Numbered from the stretch's first letter, positions 44,552-54,672 are shown. The stretch: 64,000 nucleotides of DNA from Pseudomonas salomonii (GCF_900107155.1 NZ_FNOX01000011.1:62001-126000), one strand, 5' to 3'. Notes: a model not told the origin generated them from the sequence alone. A program made the numbers and translations.

Positions 44552-45505
44552 ATGACCGAGCCACTGCGCATTGTTTTTGCCGGCACTCCCGAATTTGCTG
44601 CCGAACACCTCAAGGCGCTGCTTGCCAGCCCTTATGACATCGTGGCGGTGTACACCCAGCCGGATCGCCCGGCCGGTCGCGGGCAAAAACTGATGCCAAG
44701 CCCGGTCAAGCAGCTGGCGCTTGAGCACAATATCTGTGTGCTGCAACCGCCAACCCTGCGCAACGCCGATGCCCAGGCGGAACTGGCGGCGTTGAAGCCG
44801 GATTTGCTGGTGGTGGTGGCTTACGGTTTGATCCTGCCCCAGGCCGTGCTGGATATTCCGCGCCTGGGCTGCATCAACAGCCACGCGTCGTTGCTGCCAC
44901 GCTGGCGCGGTGCGGCGCCGATCCAGCGCGCCGTGCAAGCCGGTGACCTTGAAAGCGGCGTGACCGTGATGCGCATGGAGGCGGGTCTGGATACCGGCCC
45001 GATGCTGCTCAAGGTTGCCACGCCGATCACGGGCGAAGACACCGGCGGCAGCCTGCACGACCGCTTGGCCGAGCTTGGCCCACCTGCCGTTATCCAGGCC
45101 ATCGCTGGCCTGGCGGCCGGTACGCTGGAAGGCGAAGTGCAGGACGACAGCCTCGCCACCTACGCGCACAAATTGAACAAAGACGAAGCCCGCATCGACT
45201 GGAGCCGCCCGGCCGTGGAGCTGGAGCGCCTGGTGCGCGCCTTCAACCCGTGGCCGATCTGCCACAGCACCCTCAATGGCGAAGCCTTGAAAGTGTTGGC
45301 CGCCACCTTGGCGGATGGCAAAGGTGCTCCGGGTGAAATCATCGGCGCCAGCAAGGACGGCCTGTTGGTCGCCTGCGGTGAACAGGCGCTGTGCCTGACC
45401 CGCCTGCAATTGCCCGGCGGCAAGGCACTGAACTTCGGCGACCTGTTCAATAGCCGTCGTGAGAAATTTGCCTTGGGCACGGTTCTCGGGGCGGTCGCTC
45501 AATGA
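44552..45505 (+). CDS. fmt: Methionyl-tRNA formyltransferase
   Basis: A 317-residue enzyme that formylates initiator Met-tRNA using 10-formyl-THF. The active-site stretch NSHASLLPRWRGAAPIQ and the folate-binding SLLPRWRG loop are visible, with the C-terminal tRNA-binding domain. I chose ATG 44552 (MTEPLRIVFAGTPEFA). The end overlaps rsmB by four bases. Confidence 0.97.
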   Translation: MTEPLRIVFAGTPEFAAEHLKALLASPYDIVAVYTQPDRPAGRGQKLMPSPVKQLALEHNICVLQPPTLRNADAQAELAALKPDLLVVVAYGLILPQAVLDIPRLGCINSHASLLPRWRGAAPIQRAVQAGDLESGVTVMRMEAGLDTGPMLLKVATPITGEDTGGSLHDRLAELGPPAVIQAIAGLAAGTLEGEVQDDSLATYAHKLNKDEARIDWSRPAVELERLVRAFNPWPICHSTLNGEALKVLAATLADGKGAPGEIIGASKDGLLVACGEQALCLTRLQLPGGKALNFGDLFNSRREKFALGTVLGAVAQ

Positions 45506-46812
45506 ACCCGCGTCTGGCCGCCGCCAAGGCGCTTGCTGCTGTACTCAACGGCAAGGCTTCGCTGAACAGTTCGCTGCCTACGCAAATGGACAAGGTTGAA
45601 GACCGTGATCGCGGTTTCACCCAGGACCTGGCCTTTGGCACCGCCCGCTGGCAGCCGCGCTTGTCGGCGCTGGCGGCCAAGCTGCTGCAAAAGCCATTCA
45701 AAGCGGCTGATGCCGATGTAGAAGCGCTGCTGCTGGTGGGCCTCTATCAGTTGCTCTACACCCGCGTGCCCGCGCATGCCGCCATCGGGGAAACCGTCGG
45801 TTGCGCCGACAAGCTGAAAAAACCGTGGGCCAAGGCCTTGCTCAATGCCGTACTGCGTCGCGCCCAGCGCGAAAGCGAAGCGCTGCTGGCCGAGCTGGAA
45901 CATGACCCGGTGGTGCGCACGGCTCACCCGCGCTGGCTGCAAAAATCCCTGAAAGCCTTCTGGCCTGAGCAATGGGAAGCCATTTGCGCCGCCAACAATG
46001 CGCACCCGCCGATGATTTTGCGGGTCAACCGTCGCCATCACAGCCGTGATGCCTACCTGCAATTGCTGGCCGATGCCGGCATCAGCGCCACGCCGTGTGT
46101 GTACAGCGTCGACGGCATTGTGCTGGAAACCGCCACCGACGTGCGCAGCCTGCCAGGCTTTGCCGAGGGCTGGATCAGCGTGCAGGACGAAGCCGCACAA
46201 CTGGCCGCCGACCTGCTCGACCTGGCCCCCGGCCAACGCGTGCTGGACGCCTGCTGCGCGCCGGGCGGTAAGACGTGTCACATTCTGGAAGTCGAAAAAG
46301 ACCTTGCCGGTGTAGTCGCCGTCGACCTGGAGGCCAAGCGCCTGGTGCGTGTGCGTGAAAACCTCGCGCGCCTGGGCCTGAGCGCTGAGCTGATCGCCGC
46401 TGACGGCCGCGACACCGCCACCTGGTGGGACGGCAAACCGTTCCAGCGCATCCTGCTCGACGCGCCATGTTCCGCCACGGGTGTGATCCGCCGTCACCCG
46501 GATATCAAGCTCACCCGCCAACCCGACGACATCGCCGCCCTGGCCGTGCTGCAAGGCGAATTGCTCGACGCCCTGTGGCCGACCCTGGAAGTCGGCGGCA
46601 TCCTGCTCTACGCCACGTGCTCCACGCTGCCGACAGAAAACACCGAGGTGATCCAAGCCTTCCTCGCCCGTACCAGTGGCGCGCGGGAACTGGACCTCGC
46701 CACGACGGCCGGTATCAAGCAGCCCCACGGCCGCCAGTTGCTCGCGCAGGAAGGCGGACACGATGGCTTCTACTACGCCAAACTGATCAAGATTGCTGCC
46801 GCGCGCAGCTAA
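45502..46812 (+). CDS. rsmB: 16S rRNA m5C967 methyltransferase
   Basis: A 436-residue rRNA methyltransferase. An N-terminal NusB-like RNA-binding domain (residues 1-140) is followed by the SAM domain: DACCAPGGKTCHILE, and the catalytic cysteines in LLDAPCSATGVIRRHPD and LYATCSTLPTEN. It is in the fmt-rsmB-trkA operon. Confidence 0.96.
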   Translation: MNPRLAAAKALAAVLNGKASLNSSLPTQMDKVEDRDRGFTQDLAFGTARWQPRLSALAAKLLQKPFKAADADVEALLLVGLYQLLYTRVPAHAAIGETVGCADKLKKPWAKALLNAVLRRAQRESEALLAELEHDPVVRTAHPRWLQKSLKAFWPEQWEAICAANNAHPPMILRVNRRHHSRDAYLQLLADAGISATPCVYSVDGIVLETATDVRSLPGFAEGWISVQDEAAQLAADLLDLAPGQRVLDACCAPGGKTCHILEVEKDLAGVVAVDLEAKRLVRVRENLARLGLSAELIAADGRDTATWWDGKPFQRILLDAPCSATGVIRRHPDIKLTRQPDDIAALAVLQGELLDALWPTLEVGGILLYATCSTLPTENTEVIQAFLARTSGARELDLATTAGIKQPHGRQLLAQEGGHDGFYYAKLIKIAAARS

Positions 46813-46833
46813 TGGGTTTAAGGGAGTGACCGG

Positions 46834-48207
46834 ATGAAGATCATCATCCTTGGTGCAGGGCAGGTCGGCGGCACGCTGGCCGAACATTTGGCCAGCGAAG
46901 CCAATGACATCACCGTGGTCGATACCGACAGCGAGCGCCTGCGCAACCTGGGCGACCGCCTGGACATCCGCACCGTGCAAGGCCGTGCGTCATTCCCGAC
47001 CGTGCTGCGCCAGGCCGGTGCCGACGATGCCGATATGCTGGTGGCGGTGACCAACAGTGACGAGACCAACATGGTCGCCTGCCAGGTCGCCCATACCCTG
47101 TTCCATACACCCACCAAGATCGCCCGCGTGCGCGAAGCCGCCTACCTGACCCGTGCCGGCCTGTTCGACAACGATGCGATTCCGGTGGACGTGCTGATCA
47201 GCCCCGAACAGGTGGTGACCCATTACATCAAGCGCCTGATCGAAATTCCCGGCGCCTTGCAGGTCATCGACTTTGCCGAAGGCAAGGCGCAACTGGTGGC
47301 GGTGAAGGCGTATTACGGCGGGCCGCTGGTGGGCCAACAACTGCGTCAACTGCGTGAACACATGCCGAATGTGGAAACCCGCGTGGCGGCGATTTTCCGT
47401 CGCGACCGGCCGATCCTGCCCCAGGGCGATACAGTGATCGAAGCCGACGACGAAGTGTTTTTCATCGCAGCCAAAGCGAATATTCGTGCGGTGATGAGCG
47501 AAATGCGTCGGCTCGATGAGAGCTACAAACGCATCGTCATCGCTGGCGGCGGGCAGATCGGCGAGCGCCTGGCCGAGGCCATCGAAAGCCGTTACCAGGT
47601 GAAGATCATCGAGATGAACCCGGCACGTTGCCGGCATTTATCCGACACCCTCGACAGCACCGTGGTCCTGCAAGGCAGCGCCTCGGACCGCGACCTGCTG
47701 ATGGAAGAAAACATCGCCGACGCCGATATCTTCCTGGCCCTGACCAACGATGACGAGGCCAACATCATGTCCTCGTTGCTGGCCAAGCGCCTGGGGGCGA
47801 AGAAGGTGATGACCATCATCAACAACCCGGCCTATGTCGACCTGATCCAGGGCGGCGATATCGACATCGCCATCAGCCCGCAACTGGCCACCATCGGCAC
47901 CTTGCTGGCCCACGTGCGCCGTGGCGATATCGTCAGCGTGCACTCCCTGCGCCGGGGCGCGGCGGAAGCCATCGAGGCGATTGCCCATGGTGATTCAAAG
48001 TCGAGCAAGGTGATCGGCAAGGCCATCCGCGATATCGGCCTGCCGCCGGGCACCACTATTGGTGCGATTATTCGTGATGAAGAGGTGATCATCGCCCATG
48101 ACGATACGGTGATCGCCACGGGTGACCATGTGATTTTGTTCCTTGTGGATAAGAAACATATTCGCGATGTGGAGAAGCTGTTTCACGTGGGGCTGAGCTT
48201 TTTCTAG
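46834..48207 (+). CDS. trkA: Trk potassium uptake regulatory subunit TrkA
   Basis: A 457-residue peripheral membrane protein that gates Trk K+ transporters in response to NAD(H). It has two RCK repeats, each with a nucleotide-binding loop: ILGAGQVGGTLAEHL at the N-terminus and IAGGGQIGERLAEAI near residue 234, each followed by a TrkA-C domain. It lies 21 bp after rsmB. Confidence 0.96.
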   Translation: MKIIILGAGQVGGTLAEHLASEANDITVVDTDSERLRNLGDRLDIRTVQGRASFPTVLRQAGADDADMLVAVTNSDETNMVACQVAHTLFHTPTKIARVREAAYLTRAGLFDNDAIPVDVLISPEQVVTHYIKRLIEIPGALQVIDFAEGKAQLVAVKAYYGGPLVGQQLRQLREHMPNVETRVAAIFRRDRPILPQGDTVIEADDEVFFIAAKANIRAVMSEMRRLDESYKRIVIAGGGQIGERLAEAIESRYQVKIIEMNPARCRHLSDTLDSTVVLQGSASDRDLLMEENIADADIFLALTNDDEANIMSSLLAKRLGAKKVMTIINNPAYVDLIQGGDIDIAISPQLATIGTLLAHVRRGDIVSVHSLRRGAAEAIEAIAHGDSKSSKVIGKAIRDIGLPPGTTIGAIIRDEEVIIAHDDTVIATGDHVILFLVDKKHIRDVEKLFHVGLSFF

Positions 48208-48246
48208 GCAGCCACAACAGCCTTCTTTCACTCAAGGTGACAATAA

Positions 48247-48558
48247 ATGCTCGAATCCCTGGAAAAAATGCTCGCCAAGGGTGTGGATAATTCATTGCTG
48301 CGCTTTGGCTTGGGCAAGGGTTATCTGGACTTGAAGGACAACGCCAAGGCGGCCGAGCATTTGCAAAAGTGTGTCGAGTTCGATCCGAAGTATTCGGCGG
48401 CGTGGAAGTTGTTGGGCAAGGCTCAGCAAGGGAAGGGTGATAACGCTGCAGCACGGCTGGCGTGGGAAAAGGGCATTGAAGCGGCCCAGGCCCATGGCGA
48501 CAAACAGGCCGAAAAAGAGATGACGGTGTTCCTGAAGAAACTCGACCGCCAGGCCTGA
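48247..48558 (+). CDS. Small tetratricopeptide-repeat protein
   Basis: A 103-residue cytosolic protein with two to three TPR units (LLRFGLGKGYLDLKDNAKAAEHLQKCVEFDP, then SAAWKLLGKAQQGKGDNAAARLAWEKGIEAA). TPRs mediate protein contacts; no enzymatic domain is present. It is 39 bp after trkA and probably cotranscribed. Confidence 0.85.
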   Translation: MLESLEKMLAKGVDNSLLRFGLGKGYLDLKDNAKAAEHLQKCVEFDPKYSAAWKLLGKAQQGKGDNAAARLAWEKGIEAAQAHGDKQAEKEMTVFLKKLDRQA

Positions 48559-48589
48559 GGTGATCCCTGTGGGAGCTGGCTTGCCTTAT

Positions 48590-48702
48590 GATCGTTCCCA
48601 CGCTCTGCGTGGGAATGCAGCCCTGGGCGCTCTGCGCCTGCCCTTAAAACCGTGACGCGGAGCGTCACAGGCGGCGTTCCCACGCGGAGCGTGGGAACGA
48701 TC
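48590..48702. repeat. Palindromic repeat pair (GATCGTTCCCACGCTC type)
   Basis: The arms 48590-48617 and 48675-48702 are near-exact inverted copies, each itself palindromic, with a GTGACGC/GCGTCAC hairpin (48652-48668) between them. The same family occurs at 21468-21598. A REP half unit lies just before, at 48569-48585. Confidence 0.82.
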
Positions 48703-48708
48703 ACGTGG

Positions 48709-49596
48709 TCAGTACCAGCGATCTTCACCCGGCGGGCGTTTCTTGAAGCGCTTCATGCTCCACATGTACTGGCTCGGGTAGGCGCCGACATAACGCTCCA
48801 CCACCTTGCTCATCGCCGCGCAGGACGTGGCGGTGTCGGTGCTGTACATATCTTCCGGCGCCGCTTCCAGAATCACTTTGTAACCCGAACCGTCCGGCAG
48901 CCGCAGCGCATGCAGGAACACGCCGACAGCCTTGTGGCCAGCCAGCATATTCGGCACAAACTTACTGGTCAGCGCCTGTGTGGCGAAAAACGGCACGAAG
49001 ATCCCGGCAGATTCCGCCGGCTCAGGGTCCGCGGGAATGCCCACCTGGCCGCCTTTGCGCACTTCCTTGATCACGCTGAGGATGCCTTCCTTGGTGGAAG
49101 CCGCCACGCGGTTACCCAGTTGCACGCGCTGCTTTTGCAGCAACTCATCCACCGCCTTGAGCTTGGGCGGACGGTAGAAAATGATCGGTTTGCACTGGTT
49201 GCAATAGAAGTGGTTCAACACCTCCCAGTTGCCCAGGTGGCTGGTGATGCCGACCACGCCTTTGCCTGAGGCCAATGCCTCATGCAGCACTTGGAGGCCT
49301 TCGACTTCGCGCACCAGGTCGATGGAACGCTGAGCCGGCCAGATCCAGGCGCAGGCGCTTTCGGTCAGCGATTTGCCGATGTCCATCAGGCTCTGGCCCA
49401 CCAGACGCTCGCGGGCGGCCGGGTCCATGTCCGGGAAGCATTTGGAGAGGTTGATCCGCACCGTGTCGCGGGAGCGGTTGGGGGTTTTCCACATGATCCA
49501 GCCAATCGCCGTGCCGACGGCCTGGACAGCGCGCCAGGGCAGCAGGGCAAACAACCGAAGAGCGCCTACCAGCAAGGCGCCTTTAAACTTTTCCAC
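48709..49596 (-). CDS. Lipid A acyltransferase (LpxL/HtrB family)
   Basis: A 295-residue inner-membrane acyltransferase that adds a secondary acyl chain to lipid A. The catalytic H-x4-E motif is SHLGNWE near residue 118, preceded by a hydrophobic N-terminal anchor (ALLVGALRLFALLPWRAVQAV). A gene of this family lies near tag in other Pseudomonas chromosomes. Which acyl chain and position it uses is not visible. Confidence 0.88.
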   Translation of the reverse strand: MEKFKGALLVGALRLFALLPWRAVQAVGTAIGWIMWKTPNRSRDTVRINLSKCFPDMDPAARERLVGQSLMDIGKSLTESACAWIWPAQRSIDLVREVEGLQVLHEALASGKGVVGITSHLGNWEVLNHFYCNQCKPIIFYRPPKLKAVDELLQKQRVQLGNRVAASTKEGILSVIKEVRKGGQVGIPADPEPAESAGIFVPFFATQALTSKFVPNMLAGHKAVGVFLHALRLPDGSGYKVILEAAPEDMYSTDTATSCAAMSKVVERYVGAYPSQYMWSMKRFKKRPPGEDRWY

Positions 49597-49636
49597 AGGT
49601 CACTCCTGATCGTGTGTGGTGCGCAAAGCGGGCATT

Positions 49637-50194
49637 CTAACCGGCGTTGGCCAAGTCCGCGTAACGGTCGCAGTCCTGAGTGTGGTCCATGACCATCCCG
49701 GAGGCCTGCATGAACGCGTAGCAGATGGTCGGGCCGACGAAGGTGAAACCGGCTTTTTTCAACGCTTTACTCATGGCTTCAGCTTCGGGGGTAATCGCCG
49801 GGACTTGGCTGCGATCGGTAAAGTGATTGACCTTGGGCACGCCGCCGACAAACGACCAGAGCAAGCCCACCGGGTCCTCCAGCGCCAGCCAGGCGGCGGC
49901 GTTGCGGCGAGTGGCGTTGAGCTTGAGGCGATTGCGCACGATGCCAGGGTCGAGCATCAGCGCTTCGATTTCAGCCTCGGTCAGCCTGGCCAAACGCTGC
50001 GCATCAAAGCCGAACAAGACCTTTCGATAATGCTCGCGTTTGCGTAAAACGGTGATCCAGGACAGGCCCGCCTGGAACCCTTCGAGCAAAAGCAACTCGA
50101 ACAAACCCTGCGCATCGCGCAGCGGCGTTCCCCACTCCTGATCGTGATAAGCCATGTACAGCGGATCTTCAGAACACCAAAAGCAGCGTGGCAT
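49637..50194 (-). CDS. tag: 3-methyladenine DNA glycosylase I
   Basis: A 185-residue DNA repair glycosylase that removes 3-methyladenine. RCFWCSEDPLYMAYHDQEWG at the N-terminus carries a zinc-site Cys and the conserved YHDxEWG. FELLLLEGFQAGLSWITVLRKRE is typical, and the C-terminal HTQDCDRY completes the zinc snap. ATG 50194 is preceded by GGAG. It diverges from glyQ. Confidence 0.96.
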   Translation of the reverse strand: MPRCFWCSEDPLYMAYHDQEWGTPLRDAQGLFELLLLEGFQAGLSWITVLRKREHYRKVLFGFDAQRLARLTEAEIEALMLDPGIVRNRLKLNATRRNAAAWLALEDPVGLLWSFVGGVPKVNHFTDRSQVPAITPEAEAMSKALKKAGFTFVGPTICYAFMQASGMVMDHTQDCDRYADLANAG

Positions 50195-50275
50195 AAGGCT
50201 CCAGGGAGTGGTGGCGGGGCCGAATCGGGTATACTCCCGCTCTTTAAATCGCAGCCCAAGTAACAGGTGAATTTC

Positions 50276-51229
50276 GTGAGCCAGCCTACGCCAGCCGTGC
50301 GTACCTTCCAAGACTTGATCCTCGCCCTCCAGCAATACTGGGCCGAGCAAGGTTGTGTGGTACTTCAGCCCTACGATATGGAAGTAGGCGCCGGCACTTT
50401 CCACACCGCAACATTCCTGCGGGCCATCGGCCCGGAAACCTGGAACGCCGCTTATGTGCAGCCCAGTCGTCGCCCGACTGACGGCCGCTACGGCGAAAAC
50501 CCGAACCGTCTGCAGCACTACTACCAGTTCCAGGTGGTATTGAAGCCGAACCCGGACAACTTTCAGGAGCTGTACCTGGGCTCGCTGAAACATGTCGGCC
50601 TGGACCCTCTGGTGCACGACATCCGTTTCGTCGAAGACAACTGGGAATCGCCAACTTTGGGCGCCTGGGGCCTGGGCTGGGAAGTCTGGCTCAATGGCAT
50701 GGAAGTGACGCAGTTCACCTACTTCCAGCAAGCCGGCGGCATCGAGTGCTACCCGGTAACCGGCGAGATCACCTACGGTCTCGAGCGCCTGGCCATGTAC
50801 CTGCAAGGCGTGGATTCGGTCTACGACCTGGTGTGGGCTGACGGCCCGTTCGGCAAAGTCACCTACGGCGACGTGTTCCACCAGAACGAAGTGGAGCAGT
50901 CCACTTACAACTTCGAACACGCCAACGTCGACAAACTGTTCGAACTGTTCGACTTCTATGAAAGCGAAGCCAAGCGCCTGATCGAACTCGACCAGCCGCT
51001 GCCGTTGCCGAGCTATGAAATGGTGTTGAAGGCGTCCCATACCTTCAACCTGCTGGACGCCCGCCGGGCCATCTCGGTAACTGCGCGCCAGCAATACATC
51101 CTGCGTGTACGCACCCTGGCGCGTTCCGTCGCCCAAGCCTACCTGTTGGCTCGCGCCAAGCTGGGCTTCCCGATGGCAACCCCAGACCTGCGTGATGAAG
51201 TGTTGGCTAAGCTGGAGGCTGCACAATGA
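50276..51229 (+). CDS. glyQ: Glycyl-tRNA synthetase alpha subunit
   Basis: A 317-residue catalytic subunit of the bacterial heterotetrameric enzyme. TFQDLILALQQYWAEQGCVVLQPYD and WEVWLNGMEVTQFTYFQQ are signatures. GTG 50276 (V-SQPTPAVRTF) is taken as the start because AGGTGA is close upstream and the N-terminus then matches the family; GTG 50267 is the alternative. It overlaps glyS by ATGA. Confidence 0.97.
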   Translation: MSQPTPAVRTFQDLILALQQYWAEQGCVVLQPYDMEVGAGTFHTATFLRAIGPETWNAAYVQPSRRPTDGRYGENPNRLQHYYQFQVVLKPNPDNFQELYLGSLKHVGLDPLVHDIRFVEDNWESPTLGAWGLGWEVWLNGMEVTQFTYFQQAGGIECYPVTGEITYGLERLAMYLQGVDSVYDLVWADGPFGKVTYGDVFHQNEVEQSTYNFEHANVDKLFELFDFYESEAKRLIELDQPLPLPSYEMVLKASHTFNLLDARRAISVTARQQYILRVRTLARSVAQAYLLARAKLGFPMATPDLRDEVLAKLEAAQ

Positions 51230-53280
51230 GTGCTCAAGATTTCCTGGTTGAACTGGGCACCGAAGAGTTGCCACCCAAGGCACTCAACACCTTGGCCGAT
51301 GCGTTCCTGGCCGGTATCGAAAAAGGCCTGCACAGCGCCGGCCTGAAATTCGCTGCGAAAAAAGTCTACGCCGCGCCACGTCGCCTGGCGGTGCTGCTGA
51401 CCGCGCTGGAAACCCAGCAGCCGGACCGCAGCATCAACCTCGACGGCCCACCGCGCCAGGCAGCTTTCGACGCTGAAGGCAATCCGACTCAAGCAGCCCT
51501 TGGTTTCGCCAAGAAGTGTGGCGTCGAACTGAGCGAGATCGACCAGAGCGGCCCGAAACTGCGTTTCAGCCAGGTCATTACCGGCAAGCCAACGGCGAGC
51601 CTGTTGCCGACTATCGTTGAAGACTCCCTGAACGACCTGCCTATTCCCAAGCGCATGCGCTGGGGTGCGCGCAAGGAAGAGTTCGTGCGCCCAACTCAGT
51701 GGCTGGTGATGTTGCTCGGTGACCACGTCATCGATTGCACCATCCTCGCCCAGAAGGCTGGCCGTGATTCCCGTGGTCACCGCTTTCATCACCCAGAAGC
51801 CGTGCGCATCACCTCGCCGGCCAACTACGCCGCCGACCTGCGTGGTGCTTACGTGCTGGCCGATGCCAACGAGCGTCGCGAGCTGATCAGCAAGCGCACC
51901 GAAGAGCTGGCCCGCCTGCAGGAAGGCACTGCCATCGTGCCGCCAAGCCTGCTCGACGAAGTGACCGCGCTGGTTGAATGGCCGGTGCCGCTGGTGTGCT
52001 CGTTCGAAGAGCGTTTCCTCGACGTGCCGCAAGAAGCCCTGATCACCACCATGCAGGACAACCAGAAGTATTTCTGCCTGCTGGATGTGGACGGTAAGTT
52101 GCTGCCGCGTTTTATCACCGTGGCCAACATCGAAAGCAAAGACCCGCAGCAGATCATCGCCGGTAACGAGAAAGTCGTGCGCCCGCGTCTGACTGACGCC
52201 GAGTTCTTCTTCAAGCAAGACAAGAAGCAGAAGCTCGAAGACTTCAACCTGCGCCTGCAAAACGTGGTGTTCCAGGAAAAGCTCGGCAGCGTCTACGACA
52301 AGGCCGTGCGCGTTTCCAAGCTGGCTGCCTACATTGCCCCACGCATTGGCGGTGACGCTGCATGGGCAGCCCGCGCCGGCTTGCTGTCCAAGTGCGACCT
52401 GGCCACCGAAATGGTCGGCGAGTTCCCGGAGATGCAAGGCGTCGCCGGTTACTACTACGCCCTCAACGACGGCGAGCCGGACGATGTGGCCCTGGCACTG
52501 AACGAGCAGTACATGCCGCGTGGTGCCGGTGCTGAGCTGCCAAGCACCCTGACCGGTGCGGCCGTGGCCATCGCTGACAAGCTGGACACCCTCGTGGGTA
52601 TCTTCGGTATCGGCATGTTGCCTACCGGCAGCAAAGACCCGTATGCCCTGCGCCGTGCGGCCCTGGGCGTGCTGCGTATCCTGATCGACAAAAAGCTCGA
52701 CCTCGACCTGACCCAGGCCGTGGTGTTCGCTGTCGGCCAGTTTGGCACCAAGGTCAAGCAAGCCGGCCTGGCCGAGCAAGTGCTGGAGTTTGTATTCGAC
52801 CGCCTGCGTGCGCGTTACGAAGACGAAGGCGTGGACGTGTCCGTCTACCTGTCGGTACGTGCCCTGCAACCGGGTTCGGCACTGGACTTTGACCAGCGCG
52901 TCCAGGCCGTACAAGCCTTCCGCAAGCTGCCGGAGGCCGATGCCCTGGCCGCCGTGAACAAGCGTGTGTCGAACCTGCTGAGCAAGGCCGACAACCTCGG
53001 CAATGTCGAAGTTGACCCTGGCCTGTTTGCCGATGCCAAGGAGTTCTCGCTGAACTCAGCCATCGCCAAAGCGGAAAACGCCGTGAAGCCGCTGCTCGCC
53101 GAACGCAACTACGCCGAAGCACTGGCGCGCCTGGCCACCTTGCGTGAGCCGGTGGATGCGTTCTTTGAAGCGGTGATGATCAATGCCGAGGATGCGGGCG
53201 TGCGGAAAAACCGCTACGCCATGCTGGCGCGTTTGCGCGGCCTGTTCATCAACATCGCTGATATTTCCGTACTGGGCTGA
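51226..53280 (+). CDS. glyS: Glycyl-tRNA synthetase beta subunit
   Basis: A 684-residue tRNA-binding subunit partnered with GlyQ. DFLVELGTEELPPKAL at the N-terminus and the HD-like region CDLATEMVGEFPEMQGVAG are typical; the C-terminus carries the anticodon-binding DALR-like domain. It is translationally coupled to glyQ, and gmhB starts two bases after its stop. Confidence 0.97.
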   Translation: MSAQDFLVELGTEELPPKALNTLADAFLAGIEKGLHSAGLKFAAKKVYAAPRRLAVLLTALETQQPDRSINLDGPPRQAAFDAEGNPTQAALGFAKKCGVELSEIDQSGPKLRFSQVITGKPTASLLPTIVEDSLNDLPIPKRMRWGARKEEFVRPTQWLVMLLGDHVIDCTILAQKAGRDSRGHRFHHPEAVRITSPANYAADLRGAYVLADANERRELISKRTEELARLQEGTAIVPPSLLDEVTALVEWPVPLVCSFEERFLDVPQEALITTMQDNQKYFCLLDVDGKLLPRFITVANIESKDPQQIIAGNEKVVRPRLTDAEFFFKQDKKQKLEDFNLRLQNVVFQEKLGSVYDKAVRVSKLAAYIAPRIGGDAAWAARAGLLSKCDLATEMVGEFPEMQGVAGYYYALNDGEPDDVALALNEQYMPRGAGAELPSTLTGAAVAIADKLDTLVGIFGIGMLPTGSKDPYALRRAALGVLRILIDKKLDLDLTQAVVFAVGQFGTKVKQAGLAEQVLEFVFDRLRARYEDEGVDVSVYLSVRALQPGSALDFDQRVQAVQAFRKLPEADALAAVNKRVSNLLSKADNLGNVEVDPGLFADAKEFSLNSAIAKAENAVKPLLAERNYAEALARLATLREPVDAFFEAVMINAEDAGVRKNRYAMLARLRGLFINIADISVLG

Positions 53281-53282
53281 TC

Positions 53283-53819
53283 ATGTTGAAACTGCTGATT
53301 CTCGATCGGGACGGAGTGATCAATTACGACTCCGACGCTTACATCAAGTCGGTGGCGGAGTGGATTCCACTGCCCGGCTCGATCGAGGCCATCGCGCAGT
53401 TGAGCAAAGCCGGCTGGACGGTGGCCATCGCCACCAACCAGTCCGGCATCGCCCGCGGTTATTACGACATCGCCACCCTGGACGCCATGCATGCGCGCTT
53501 GCGCACGCTGGTGGCCGAGCAGGGCGGTGAGGTGGGGCTGGTGGTGTACTGCCCCCACGGGCCGGATGAGGGCTGCGATTGCCGCAAACCCAAACCCGGC
53601 ATGTTGAAAACCATTTCAGAACATTACAAGGTGCCGCTTGCTGGGCTATGGTTCGTCGGGGACAGCCTCGGTGACCTGGAGGCGGCCAAAGCCGTCGACT
53701 CTCAGCCAGTTTTGGTTAAAACCGGTAAAGGCGAAAAGACCCAGGCGAAAAACCTGCCGGTAGGCACTTTGATTTTTGACGATCTGGCGGCGGTTGCCGC
53801 AGAACTTATTAACAACTAG
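53283..53819 (+). CDS. gmhB: D-glycero-D-manno-heptose 1,7-bisphosphate 7-phosphatase
   Basis: A 178-residue HAD-IIIA phosphatase for LPS heptose synthesis. Motif I is LILDRDGVINYDSDAYIKS, motif II ATNQSGIARGYY, and a zinc loop has CPHGPDEGCDCRKPKPGML. Motif IV is FVGDSLGDLEAA. It is cotranscribed with glyS and the following acyltransferase. Confidence 0.94.
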   Translation: MLKLLILDRDGVINYDSDAYIKSVAEWIPLPGSIEAIAQLSKAGWTVAIATNQSGIARGYYDIATLDAMHARLRTLVAEQGGEVGLVVYCPHGPDEGCDCRKPKPGMLKTISEHYKVPLAGLWFVGDSLGDLEAAKAVDSQPVLVKTGKGEKTQAKNLPVGTLIFDDLAAVAAELINN

Positions 53820-53901
53820 CCACCCTCGGCTTCCTGAACAAGGATTGCTCGGGAGTGCGCTTTTAGCAGGCGGGCCATGTCCCGCAACGGTAAATGCTGC
53901 C

Positions 53902-54672
53902 ATGTCGATTTTGCAGGCCATCAGAACCTTCTTCTTTTACCTGCTGCTGGGCACCAGTTCGTTTCTGTGGTGCACCCTGAGCTTTTTTATCGCGCCGTTC
54001 CTGCCGTTCAAGGCGCGCTATCGTTTTATCAACGTCTATTGGTGCCGTTGTGCGTTGTGGCTGACCAAGGTATTCCTGGGCATTCGCTTCGAGATCAAGG
54101 GCGCTGAAAACGTCCCGGACCAGCCCTGCGTGATTCTGTCGAATCATCAGAGCACATGGGAAACATTCTTCCTTTCGGCGTACTTCTCGCCCCTGAGCCA
54201 GGTGCTTAAGCGTGAGCTGCTGTACGTGCCGTTCTTCGGCTGGGCAATGGCCATGCTGCGGCCGATCGCCATCGACCGTGACAACCCCAAGGCGGCGCTC
54301 AAGCACGTGGCCAAGAAGGGTGACGAGCTGCTCAAGGATGGCGTTTGGGTACTGATCTTCCCGGAAGGTACGCGTGTGCCGTATGGCACTGTGGGCAAGT
54401 TCTCACGCGGTGGTACAGCATTGGCGGTCAACGCCCACCTGCCGGTGCTTCCGATTGCGCATAACGCCGGCAAGTTCTGGCCGAAGACCGGTTGGGCCAA
54501 ACGCGAAGGTACGATCACCGTGATTATTGGCGAGCCCATGTACGCCGAAGGTGAGGGGCCACGTGCCATTGCCGCACTTAATGACCGCGCCCAAGCGTGG
54601 AATGAAGCGCAGCAACGCGCCATGGGTTCGCTGCCTCCGGAGCCGGTTGTAGTCGAGACACCAGCGATTTGA
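53902..54672 (+). CDS. 1-acyl-sn-glycerol-3-phosphate acyltransferase
   Basis: A 256-residue inner-membrane PlsC-like enzyme of phospholipid synthesis. An N-terminal membrane helix (TFFFYLLLGTSSFLWCTLSFF) is followed by NHQSTWETFF (motif I, with E in the usual D position), then FPEGTRVP (motif III). I chose ATG 53902; upstream codons are not family-like. It is followed by a strong bidirectional terminator. Confidence 0.9.
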   Translation: MSILQAIRTFFFYLLLGTSSFLWCTLSFFIAPFLPFKARYRFINVYWCRCALWLTKVFLGIRFEIKGAENVPDQPCVILSNHQSTWETFFLSAYFSPLSQVLKRELLYVPFFGWAMAMLRPIAIDRDNPKAALKHVAKKGDELLKDGVWVLIFPEGTRVPYGTVGKFSRGGTALAVNAHLPVLPIAHNAGKFWPKTGWAKREGTITVIIGEPMYAEGEGPRAIAALNDRAQAWNEAQQRAMGSLPPEPVVVETPAI